From NCBI GenBank assembly GCA_018400955.1, contig JAGYLH010000006.1, positions 1-64,000 on the forward strand: a stretch of 64,000 nucleotides of DNA, given 5' to 3'. The stretch comes from Bacteroidales bacterium. Its GTDB lineage: Bacteria > Bacteroidota > Bacteroidia > Bacteroidales > F082. The translations under genes and the position numbers were made by a program. Shown in pieces: positions 56,133 through 64,000 of this stretch (positions within the stretch are counted from its first letter, which is position 1; each line of letters starts with the position of its first letter). Below the pieces are notes generated by a model. That model did no database searches. It was not told the DNA's origin and was given only the letters and a program-made list of their open reading frames with translations.

Positions 56133-58545
56133 CCTGCTGAAAACGCAGTTTTTTATAATCCTTTCTTTTTTGCTGTTTGCAAGCCCCATGCTGCAAGCCC
56201 AACATTTACATACAGGCTTTGAGCCCGATAAAGCCCACAATTATTGGCAAAACACCAATCCCATAGAGGATACAACAGCTTTCGGCGGAAAATTTTATCA
56301 CCGAACTATTGCCAGCCAGGAATATGCCTTAGGGTTGGAATTCCCTCTGCCCGATTCGCTAAACAACACCAATTTGCAAATTAATTTCGATGCGTGGCTG
56401 CGTTTCAATGTTGCACCGAGCAGGGCCATTTTTGTATTGAGCCTCACGCGCAACGACAGCCTTTTGTATTGGCATGGTATAAAAGCGGACGACGTTTTGG
56501 ATTCAACTTCCGTTTGGAAACATTTATCGGCTTCGTTTAAATTGCCGGCCAATTACGGCGAAGAGGCCAAATTAAAATCTTACCTATGGAATCCGGGTGC
56601 CGAGGTGTTTGATATAGATGATCTAACAATCAGCATGGAGCGATTGCAAATGCCGACTTATCTGCCTGATGTACATAGGGATGTGGTCACAGGACTGCCG
56701 CAGGTCCTTAGGCAAAACACCTACTATGAACTCCTGTTTTTTCCAGAAACAGCAACCGTGCTTTTAGCCGACAACCGTGGCCGGCACCTTACCTATCCAA
56801 TTGTTCATTTTGCTGAATTTGAATTTGATGGATTAAGAAAGGAGGTGGTTTCAGGTAAATGGAAACTGCTGCGCAAACGGGAGAAAAACGGGCAGGTGAA
56901 GCTGCACCTCCGCAACCGGTCCCCAATAGGTCGTATTGATTTAACAATAACAACTAATTTCAATAGTCCCCGCATTGATTTTGCTGTTGAAACACGCCTT
57001 AAACCGGGTATCCGCATTTTTCGCAATGCCTTGCAACTGCCATTTTATGATGAGCCGGCAGCGATAATGCGTAAAAACAGTTTAGAGGATCAAGAGCATT
57101 TTCAACAGGAATATCACCTCGCTAAGCAGGGAGTAATCATCGGCGAGGGCATCAGGAGTATCAGCCTTTACCATCTTCAGCAACTGTCGTCGGTCCAGAT
57201 AGATACCGACGAAAAAATGTTGCTCTTCAATATGGAGTATCACCAAGACCAGCCCATGGTTCATTTCCCCTTGCGAACCGATACCACCGACTTTTTTGAA
57301 GACCTTTCAGCCAGGAAAACCACCAAAAGAACGCAAACTACAAATGGTTTTAATCTTGTTTTGGGTGCAGACATCAGCAATATCCCACGTTTTATGCCCG
57401 TTCCGGATGGCTTTGAAGCTGCCATTATCTGGACTGAGCATGCTGACTGGACCAATATTCGTACCCACAGGGCTGTCAATTTTGGCCATGAAGACATTGC
57501 GGATGCTGCCGAAGCAACAGGTGGTTTTGTGAAATATGGTATTCCGGTTTCAAAAAGTGTTTTTTACAACAATCCTGACAGCATCACCAATACAATAGCC
57601 AGCAACGGGATTTTTAACGAATTGCATGCGACCATTCAAACTGATTCAGCTTTTTTTGATTTGCTCAAACAATTGCATGCCAGGGGTCATGATATTTGCC
57701 TGCATACCCCTGAACAGTTTTCGTCTTCACGCGAAAACCTCAAAGAAGCTTTGCAATTTATGAATACCCAGTTCGGTTCGCCAACATGGATTGATCACGG
57801 ATACAACAACAAGCCCCGGAACAACCGCGAAAACCTTGTATGTGACGGTTTGTTGGCCTACTCGCCCCAATATGCCCGCGACCTGTGGCAGGAATTTGGT
57901 GTGCGCTATTTTTGGAACCCCTATCTAGAAACCTTAAACCCTTTTGATGAATGGGCTTTCAACGGACATTTCCAACTGCCTTATCCCGGTTTTGGCGACC
58001 GCTTTCCTGATGAGGCCATTACGACGCATCCTGCCATTCCCGAAGCCATCCTTTGGGGAACTACTGGCACACTGGAGGTGCCACAGGAGCGTTTGTGGGA
58101 TTATTATTTTCATCCGGGTCGTTTGGCCAGTTTAATCAGCTTCAGGACGGTGCATATCAACCATGTTTATCCCGCCTGGGCCCGCGAAGGCAAAGGGTTC
58201 TGGCGATTTGACGAAACCGGAAAAATAACAGCTCCCCCAGGTTTTAACCAGGCACTTTCGCGTTTGGCTGAACTGCGCGATGCCCAAAAAATGCTGCCCA
58301 CAACCATTGCCAAACAACTGGCCTATGTTGAAGCCATCAATAAATTGGAATATAACATCGTAGCGCAGGGCCATGTTGAAATTTTGAACAGTGGCACACA
58401 AAAAATTAGCGGGCTCAACCTGGCCGTTTCTTCCCATTCGGTAGAAGTTAATGGAGAAATTCCCAAAAGTAAAAAGGTTGATGGTGATACCATATTCTGG
58501 TTCGACCTGGAAGCAGGCGAAACGGCAATAATCAGGTATTGGTGA
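56125..58545 (+). CDS. Large secreted protein with a polysaccharide-deacetylase-like C-terminal domain
   Basis: This 806-residue protein has a signal peptide (FASPMLQAQ). Residues about 25-400 look beta-rich with carbohydrate-module character (GLEFPLPDSLNNTNLQINF, DIDDLTISMERL). From about residue 430 to 720 the pattern fits a NodB-type deacetylase barrel: AAIIWTEHADWTNIRTHRAV (candidate metal Asp/His), ARGHDICLHTPEQFSS (second His), and SPTWIDHGYNN (third site). A small beta domain closes the protein. I infer action on extracellular or cell-wall polysaccharide. The overlap with butyrate kinase is surprising, as no functional link is evident. Confidence 0.7.
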   Translation: MNSLLKTQFFIILSFLLFASPMLQAQHLHTGFEPDKAHNYWQNTNPIEDTTAFGGKFYHRTIASQEYALGLEFPLPDSLNNTNLQINFDAWLRFNVAPSRAIFVLSLTRNDSLLYWHGIKADDVLDSTSVWKHLSASFKLPANYGEEAKLKSYLWNPGAEVFDIDDLTISMERLQMPTYLPDVHRDVVTGLPQVLRQNTYYELLFFPETATVLLADNRGRHLTYPIVHFAEFEFDGLRKEVVSGKWKLLRKREKNGQVKLHLRNRSPIGRIDLTITTNFNSPRIDFAVETRLKPGIRIFRNALQLPFYDEPAAIMRKNSLEDQEHFQQEYHLAKQGVIIGEGIRSISLYHLQQLSSVQIDTDEKMLLFNMEYHQDQPMVHFPLRTDTTDFFEDLSARKTTKRTQTTNGFNLVLGADISNIPRFMPVPDGFEAAIIWTEHADWTNIRTHRAVNFGHEDIADAAEATGGFVKYGIPVSKSVFYNNPDSITNTIASNGIFNELHATIQTDSAFFDLLKQLHARGHDICLHTPEQFSSSRENLKEALQFMNTQFGSPTWIDHGYNNKPRNNRENLVCDGLLAYSPQYARDLWQEFGVRYFWNPYLETLNPFDEWAFNGHFQLPYPGFGDRFPDEAITTHPAIPEAILWGTTGTLEVPQERLWDYYFHPGRLASLISFRTVHINHVYPAWAREGKGFWRFDETGKITAPPGFNQALSRLAELRDAQKMLPTTIAKQLAYVEAINKLEYNIVAQGHVEILNSGTQKISGLNLAVSSHSVEVNGEIPKSKKVDGDTIFWFDLEAGETAIIRYW

Positions 58546-58578
58546 CATAGCGAAATTGCCGCTTCCCCGGTTTACGGC

Positions 58579-59814
58579 CTAATCCTCGCGTTTCATAGGC
58601 ATTTTTCGGCCATAAGTCATGCTCCGCCACAACCATTCCATAGGCCCGAAACGGTATTTTTTCAACCAATAGTGGCTGAAAAACAACTGGAATATATAAA
58701 TGGCAATGGTTATTAAAATGCCCTGAAAGGGACTTACATTTCCGTATAGGCCAAATCCATAGCTGAAGAAAAGTATGCTGGCAATAAGCGAATGCATCAG
58801 GTAATTGGTAAGGGCCATGCGGCCAAGCTGGGCTACCAGGCTTCGTAGTTTGGTAAACATCCCCCTTTGCGAACAGAAAACAATAAGCGAGATATAGGTC
58901 ATGGCCATAAAAAAGCCGCCAACAATATGTCCTGCCGATACAAGCAGCATCAGCCAACTCATGTTGATTTGGCTGACCTGTGATCCAAAATGTGCCACAA
59001 CAAAGGCACCAGCCAATCCAATTGGCAAGCTGATCGCCAGCAATCTTTTGAAAAAACTTTTGTGCTCAGCCGGGTTAGCCAGGTAACCATTGCGCATAAA
59101 CACCATCCCAATCAGAAACATGGCAAATGCGTTGGGATAAAAGAAGAACGCTCCTGGTAACAGCAACAGGTATTCCGTCAGGCGCTGATTTACTATTTCG
59201 GCAAAACTTCCTGAAGGGTAGGTAGCATAAGCTGCTTCGGTGAGTTCCTGCATGTAATTGCTTCGCTGAAGGGCACTTTCTTGCATGGCATCGGCAGCTT
59301 CAGGAATAGTTAAAGCGAATTCCATAAAACCCAGCATGATGGCTGTAAAAACGACAGGGATTAACATAAAACCAATGGCCCACTTAATCAGGCTGCGGTT
59401 CGATTTTTTGCGCAACCAAGTCATTACGAAACCAAATAAAGCATACCAAACGAGGATATCGCCATACCATAAAAATACCACATGCAAAATACCAAATAGC
59501 AGCATATAAAGCAATCGCCTGCGAAACAAGGGCAAAACAGATTTGTTCTCGTCGATTTTTTGCATAAAAAGCTGAAATCCCATACCAAATAGTAAGGAGA
59601 AGAGGATGTAGAATTTCCCTTCGAAAAAGAAGCGGATAAACCAGGTGGCCGACTTGCTCAGTGGGTCAGTCCAGATGCTGTAATCGCCAAACATAATGGT
59701 AGCCGGATTGTTGAAGAGTGGCATATTAACCATTAATATGCCAAAAAGGGCAAAGCCGCGCAAAAGGTCGAGCAGGGCGATGCGTTCTTGCGTGTAAACA
59801 GGTTTAAATGTCAT
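58579..59814 (-). CDS. DUF418 (YeiB-like) membrane protein
   Basis: This has 411 residues from ATG 59814 (MTFKPVYTQERIALLDLLRG); an ATG 8 codons upstream is possible. The family start RIALLDLLRGFALFGILMVN is followed by about ten membrane helices and the C-terminal DUF418 domain (LGRMALTNYLMHSLIASILF, YGNVSPFQG, HYWLKKYRFGPMEWLWRSMTYG read in parts). These proteins are related to acyltransferase-3-like membrane enzymes, and their function is not established. It is convergent with the deacetylase-like gene. Confidence 0.92.
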   Translation of the reverse strand: MTFKPVYTQERIALLDLLRGFALFGILMVNMPLFNNPATIMFGDYSIWTDPLSKSATWFIRFFFEGKFYILFSLLFGMGFQLFMQKIDENKSVLPLFRRRLLYMLLFGILHVVFLWYGDILVWYALFGFVMTWLRKKSNRSLIKWAIGFMLIPVVFTAIMLGFMEFALTIPEAADAMQESALQRSNYMQELTEAAYATYPSGSFAEIVNQRLTEYLLLLPGAFFFYPNAFAMFLIGMVFMRNGYLANPAEHKSFFKRLLAISLPIGLAGAFVVAHFGSQVSQINMSWLMLLVSAGHIVGGFFMAMTYISLIVFCSQRGMFTKLRSLVAQLGRMALTNYLMHSLIASILFFSYGFGLYGNVSPFQGILITIAIYIFQLFFSHYWLKKYRFGPMEWLWRSMTYGRKMPMKRED

Positions 59815-59907
59815 AGATTTTGTTTTTTGAGGATTCAAATCTAAAAAAAATAGTTACAAATCAGATTTTCATTCATTGAAGTTATTAAGTGGATTGTAAA
59901 ATGGCAA

Positions 59908-59939
59908 CCCGCAGCCGGCCTAAAAGGCCTTGCTGCGGG
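59908..59939. other. Nested hairpin between the DUF418 gene and the efflux operon
   Basis: CCCGCAGC pairs with GCTGCGGG, and an inner GGCC-TAAAA-GGCC pairs inside it. No clear T-run follows on either strand. It lies about 90 bp after the efflux adaptor stop on the minus strand and may end that operon. Confidence 0.45.
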
Positions 59940-60026
59940 CACCAAACCAACACACAATTTACTCATTTTGCTGTTTGTGTTTTTGCAACATGGAGATGAC
60001 TAAACATATGCCATGATAACGACACG

Positions 60027-61108
60027 CTATTTTGTTCCAGCCTTTATTTTATCGCTCATGCTTAAGCCTTCAATAACCTGAATAACAATGCCATCTGAAA
60101 GACCAGTTTTGATATATCTCTTTTCATATTGTTCCGGGCTTGTTTCTACCTCCACATAGGTTGAATCCCCTTCAAAAGCAGCATGCTTTCGTTGATGGCC
60201 ATAACCTGTTCGGCCCGCTCCAGCACAATATCTGCATTGGCACTGTAGCCGGCACGGATAAACTGCTGGTCTTTAAGCTCAACCGCAGCCCTGATTTCAA
60301 ACTGTATCGCCCCGTTTTCCTCAACCCCTTTTGGTGAAATACGTTCCAGGCGGGCAGCAAAACTTTCTTGCTCAATGGCACCTATCGAAAGGATCAGCTC
60401 CATGTCCTCTTTGATCTTGCCCACTTCCGATTCGTCCACCTTGCCCTCGAAAATCATTTCGCTCATATCTGCAATGGTGGCTACTGTTGTGCCGTCATTA
60501 AACTGGTTGCTTTCAATCACTGAGTTGCCTTCTTCAACGGGTACTAAAAGCACCATGCCGTTGATGGTTGAGGTGATATGTGTATTGGTGGCAGCACCAA
60601 GCTTTTTGGTAGCCCCTTCGCGGATGAGTTGCAAGTTGTCTTCGGCTGTGCGTAATTCTTCGGTCGCATTGCGGAATGCAATTTCATAAGTGAGATAGTC
60701 AGCTTCGGCCACAACATTTTGCTCAAACAATTGCTTGTAGCGCAGGTAATTTTTACGCGATTCCTCCAAATTAATATCTGCACGCTTCACACGCGATTCG
60801 GCATTGTTCAGGTTGATCATATCGGGTATAATTTTCACACGGGCAATCAAATCGCCTTTTTTAACCATATCACCCGGCTCCACAAATATTTCTTCAATAA
60901 TACCCGAAATCTTTGGCTTGATTTCAATTTCCTTGCGGGGCACTACCGATCCGGTAGCAACCGTTTTGCGAATTATATCAGTGGTAAACGGACTGGCAGT
61001 TTCATAAATTATGGGTTTGGCCTGTGATTTTTTGTAGAGGTACAAAATGGTACCTGCAAATACTCCGACGACAACGAGGGCGACTAAAATTTTAAGAATT
61101 GTTTTCAT
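60027..61108 (-). CDS. RND/MacA-type periplasmic adaptor, one frameshift near the C-terminus
   Basis: The N-terminal 310 or so residues are intact: a membrane anchor (LVALVVVGVFAGTILYLY), the biotinyl-lipoyl-like half-motifs (EIKPKISGIIEEIFVEPGD), a helical hairpin (SRVKRADINLEESRKNYL) and the beta-barrel. The open frame stops early at 60146, but the +1 frame continues EGDSTYVEVETSPEQY, then IKTGLSDGIVIQVIEGL and ends KAGTK with TAG at 60027-60029, the expected membrane-proximal domain. A single-base loss near 60172, in a GGGG run, explains this and looks like a sequencing error. It couples an ABC permease pair to an outer-membrane channel. Confidence 0.9.
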
Positions 61109-61162
61109 GATTATTGTGTTTATCTGGGTTTTTCAAAGTTTCATTTATATAAAAGGACTTTT

Positions 61163-62422
61163 TTATTCATAACGCAAAGCGTCAATTGGTTTTATACTAA
61201 CGGCACGTCGGGCCGGAATAAAGCCGGCTACAACACCTGATATTACTAATATTACAAGGGCTGTTACTGCCACATCGAAATCAACATTCGGGTTCAGGAA
61301 CATTTGCCTGCCACCTTCCTGCGGGAGGTTTTTGTTGATTAATTCAATCAGGAATACGCCTATTACCAGGCCTGTATATCCGGCGGTTGTTGTTAGTATA
61401 ACCGATTCGCTTATTATCTGGCTGATTACTTTCATTGGCGATGCCCCAATGGCACGCATAATACCAATTTCCTTGGTGCGTTCCTTCACCACCACAAGCA
61501 TTATATTGCTGATGCCGATAACACCGGCCAGCAGGGTACCTGTTCCTACAATCCAGATGAGGGCGTTGATTCCACCAAAAAGACCCTGCATTTGTTTGAA
61601 TTCTTTTTCGAGGTTAAAAAACCCAATGGCGCGGTCATCCTCAGGTGCTACTTTGTGGCGTTCCTTAAGCAGTCTGATAGCACTTTCCTCCAGCTGTGTA
61701 GCAGCATACCCTTCCCCGGCCGTCATGGCAAACCAAGAAATGCGGTCGCCATAATTGAAAGCCTGCTGTATGGTGGTAAAAGGCAAATGGATACTTTCTT
61801 CCTTGTCGCCTCCAAAATTCATATTGGTGCTCAGTGGCTTGAACACGCCCACAACCTGAAAATAGATGCCATTGATGCGGATATACTCCCCGATTGGGTT
61901 TTCTTCTTTTTCGAACAATACATCGCGTACTTTTTGGCCAATAACAGCCACCTTTCGCCTTTGATCAGTATCGTTTTGGTTGATAAACCTTCCCTGAACC
62001 ACATCAACTGGGTCTATTTCGTTCCACTGGGCGTAATCCCCGAAAACACTGAAAGCACCGGCCTTGAGGCCTCTTACCACATTGTTTCCATCACGGCCAT
62101 ACACTTGCAGGCGGGGCGAAAGAATATCCAATTCTTCAATATTTTCGCGCAAAGCTTTTACGTCATCGTTGCGAAAATCGAAACGGCGGCCTCGCGGCAA
62201 GCCCTGATAAGGGACAGAAGTGGACCGCGACCACATGAAAACGCTGTTGGTAGCAAAATCGCCCATGCCATCTTTTACGCCATTCTCAAGGCCTTTGCCT
62301 GAGCCCAGCATGACCATTAGCATAAAAATGCCCCAAAATACGCCAAAGGCAGTAAGCGTGGTGCGCATTTTGTTTTTGGCCAGGCTGTTCCAAATTTCTG
62401 TCCATTTATCGCGGTCAAACAT
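61163..62422 (-). CDS. MacB-like ABC transporter permease (1)
   Basis: This 419-residue protein has the MacB layout: a first membrane helix (TLTAFGVFWGIFMLMVML), a periplasmic MacB_PCD domain (about 55-260), then three helices with FtsX signatures (GVIGISNIMLVVVKERTKEIG, IMRAIGASPM, VAGFIPARRAVSIKPIDALRYE, read in parts). It lies 54 bp upstream of the adaptor gene. With the adaptor and ATPase it should form a tripartite efflux pump for peptides, lipids or drugs. Confidence 0.93.
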   Translation of the reverse strand: MFDRDKWTEIWNSLAKNKMRTTLTAFGVFWGIFMLMVMLGSGKGLENGVKDGMGDFATNSVFMWSRSTSVPYQGLPRGRRFDFRNDDVKALRENIEELDILSPRLQVYGRDGNNVVRGLKAGAFSVFGDYAQWNEIDPVDVVQGRFINQNDTDQRRKVAVIGQKVRDVLFEKEENPIGEYIRINGIYFQVVGVFKPLSTNMNFGGDKEESIHLPFTTIQQAFNYGDRISWFAMTAGEGYAATQLEESAIRLLKERHKVAPEDDRAIGFFNLEKEFKQMQGLFGGINALIWIVGTGTLLAGVIGISNIMLVVVKERTKEIGIMRAIGASPMKVISQIISESVILTTTAGYTGLVIGVFLIELINKNLPQEGGRQMFLNPNVDFDVAVTALVILVISGVVAGFIPARRAVSIKPIDALRYE

Positions 62423-62465
62423 TTTTTTATGTTTTTATATTTCAACGTATAAAAATACGGTCTTA

Positions 62466-63698
62466 CTACTCATCCCTTAAGGCTTCTATCGGTCTGATGG
62501 ATGCTGCGCGTCGTGCCGGAAAAAAGCCCGCCAAGGCACCTGCAGCCACCAATAATACGGTAGCCCCAATAGCAACACCGATATCAACCTGTGGATGCTT
62601 GAAAAAGGGTGTGTCAATATTTCCCGAAACCAATTCAAGAAGCGCAACGCCCAGTACCAATCCAACATATCCCGCAAAAGCGGTTATCAATATGGCTTCC
62701 TGCATAACCAGGCTGACAACACTGCCTGGTGTTGCACCTATGGCTTTGCGGATACCGATTTCTTTGGTGCGGTCCTTCACCACAATCATCATGATATTGC
62801 TAACGCCAACCACCCCGGCTATGATCGTTCCAATGCCAATAACCCAAACGAACAAACTGATGCTGCTAAACAAACGCACAAACTGATCAAAGGCTTCTGT
62901 ACTGTTCCACGAACCAACGGCACGTTCATCAGTTGGGTCAAATTTGTGGCGTGCGGCCAAAGTGGCTTTAATTTCTGATTCTATTTCCTTAGATGTTTCT
63001 ACAGATGCATCACCAACGGTTAAGGCAATCAAATTGATGCGGTTGCTACCCGAAAACACCCGTTGGGCTGTTGTGATGGGCAAGTAAATCATGTGCATAT
63101 TTTCGCTGTTGTTGGAGGCATCCGTGAACAGCCCAACAACCTTAAAAGGGATGCCATTTACATTGATGTATTTGCCGATGGCTTCTTCTTGCTTGAATAA
63201 TTCCTCTTTAACTTTGGTGCTGATGACCACCGTCTTCCTGTAATTTTTCAAGTCTAATATGTTGATAAAGCGTCCTTCAGGTATTTCAAGGCGCTCAATC
63301 TGCAGGTAGTCGGGGTGGACACTACGCATGTTATAGGTGCCCGATTCATTTTTATAGGTGATGAGGCTGTTGCCCCTTGTACTGAAGCGGGCAGATAATT
63401 TATCAATTCCCTCGATGTGATTTCCAATATGTTCGTAATCATCGTTTGTCATGCGCACATAGCGGCCAGGCTGCATACCGGCATAAGGTTTGCTTGTTTG
63501 ACCACTCCAAATCCACATTGAATTGGTGGCTGAACCCTGAAATTGGGTTTCTACCCCATTTTGTAAGCCCTTGCCTGCCCCTTGCAAAATAATCAGCATA
63601 AAAATGCCCCAGGCCACAGAAAAGCCGGTAAGAAAAGTGCGCAGCTTGTTCTTGCTTATGGTGCTGAAAATCTCTTGCCATTTATCCAGGTCGAACAT
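62466..63698 (-). CDS. MacB-like ABC transporter permease (2)
   Basis: This 410-residue paralogue of the next gene has the same layout: FLTGFSVAWGIFMLIILQGA, periplasmic MacB_PCD domain, then GVSNIMMIVVKDRTKEIGI, RKAIGATPGSV and the end FFPARRAASIRPIEALRDE. The two permeases are clearly related but far from identical. They probably arose by tandem duplication and now form a heterodimer. Confidence 0.93.
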   Translation of the reverse strand: MFDLDKWQEIFSTISKNKLRTFLTGFSVAWGIFMLIILQGAGKGLQNGVETQFQGSATNSMWIWSGQTSKPYAGMQPGRYVRMTNDDYEHIGNHIEGIDKLSARFSTRGNSLITYKNESGTYNMRSVHPDYLQIERLEIPEGRFINILDLKNYRKTVVISTKVKEELFKQEEAIGKYINVNGIPFKVVGLFTDASNNSENMHMIYLPITTAQRVFSGSNRINLIALTVGDASVETSKEIESEIKATLAARHKFDPTDERAVGSWNSTEAFDQFVRLFSSISLFVWVIGIGTIIAGVVGVSNIMMIVVKDRTKEIGIRKAIGATPGSVVSLVMQEAILITAFAGYVGLVLGVALLELVSGNIDTPFFKHPQVDIGVAIGATVLLVAAGALAGFFPARRAASIRPIEALRDE

Positions 63699-63768
63699 TT
63701 TTTTAGTCTTTGTGAATTTGATATTCTTAATTACAGTCTTTGGGGTGAATTTGGGCTCATCCTGTTTT

Positions 63769-64000
63769 CTATCCGGCTTTACTTGTTATTTTTTCTTCGC
63801 GGTGCACACCATTTTTCTTGTCCGTATTGATCAAACCATCATGCAAACGGATGATGCGTTGTGTTTTATGTGCAATGTCGTTTTCGTGGGTCACTATGAT
63901 GATGGTGATGCCAGTTGCATTTACTTCCTGAAGCAGTTCCATCACTTCCGAGGAGGTAACGCTATCAAGCGCACCTGTAGGCTCATCGGCAAGTATCACC
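63769..64000 (-). CDS. ABC transporter ATP-binding protein, C-terminal part, cut by the window edge
   Basis: The visible 76 residues start at the Walker B region (ILADEPTGALDSVTSSEVM) and include the H-loop (IIIVTHENDIAHKTQRII). The end is DKKNGVHREEKITSKAG. It is a LolD/MacB-type ATPase that should power the two downstream permeases. The ABC signature and Walker A lie beyond the window. Confidence 0.95.
   Translation of the reverse strand, partial: VILADEPTGALDSVTSSEVMELLQEVNATGITIIIVTHENDIAHKTQRIIRLHDGLINTDKKNGVHREEKITSKAG

Overview
The window looks like a chromosomal segment of a Bacteroidota bacterium; the order cannot be fixed from it. The evidence is several TAnnTTTG-type -7 promoter elements, the near absence of Shine-Dalgarno sequences, an S46 dipeptidyl-peptidase, PAS-rich hybrid kinases, a RAYT transposase with REP palindromes, and typical Bacteroidota housekeeping genes (cysS, tdk, udk, rsmI). 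Base composition is moderate. The distal cas genes, the CRISPR region and a DUF1016 nuclease gene are visibly richer in A+T than the rest.

Layout. 0-9.4 kb is mostly minus strand: a transglutaminase-like protein, a DUF1801 protein, a pair of heterodisulfide-reductase-like Fe-S proteins split apart by a DUF1016 nuclease gene, a DPP11-like S46 peptidase and cysS. 9.4-14.8 kb holds threonine dehydrogenase and a convergent glycosyltransferase / GH130 pair in which the GH130 enzyme is fused to a response-regulator receiver domain. 14.9-19.1 kb is a nitrogen-oxide operon: RIC di-iron repair protein, Rrf2 regulator, NirK fused to cytochrome c, NirV and SCO. 19.1-27.8 kb has yraN, a broken transaldolase and unrecognisable decayed sequence, YceI, rsmI with an M28 peptidase and a 44-residue membrane protein, two unrecognised proteins and tdk. 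27.9-35 kb carries two consecutive sensor kinases and udk. 35-37.3 kb is broken coding sequence.

37.3-53.3 kb is a type I CRISPR-Cas locus. About 65 repeats of 30 bp lie in two blocks (19 and 46) split by a decayed IS66 element. The canonical 8-nt crRNA handle (ATTGAAAC) is on the minus strand, so array and cas genes are transcribed the same way and the leader lies between the array and cas7. In transcription order the locus reads: WYL regulator, cas6, a 467-residue helical protein of unknown function, a second dissimilar cas6, a RAYT transposase, cas5, cas3, cas8, cas7, leader, array. No cas1, cas2 or cas4 is present. cas7 carries frameshifts. Three spacers match one contiguous stretch of a single target: one is a duplicate and one overlaps it by 16 nt. 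The RAYT gene carries a REP palindrome within its own reading frame. A tRNA-Gln lies just outside the locus.

53.6-64 kb: a TspO-like membrane protein, a MITE-like inverted-repeat element, butyrate kinase overlapping a large secreted deacetylase-like protein, a DUF418 membrane protein, and a MacAB-type efflux operon running off the right edge.

Caution: frameshifts cluster at about 2.0-2.6, 5.0-5.4, 20.0-21.8, 35.2-44.1 and 60.2 kb, while other long genes (up to 1422 codons) are perfectly open. This could be residual long-read indel error, genuine decay, or both. Broken genes and variant CRISPR repeats should be read with that in mind.
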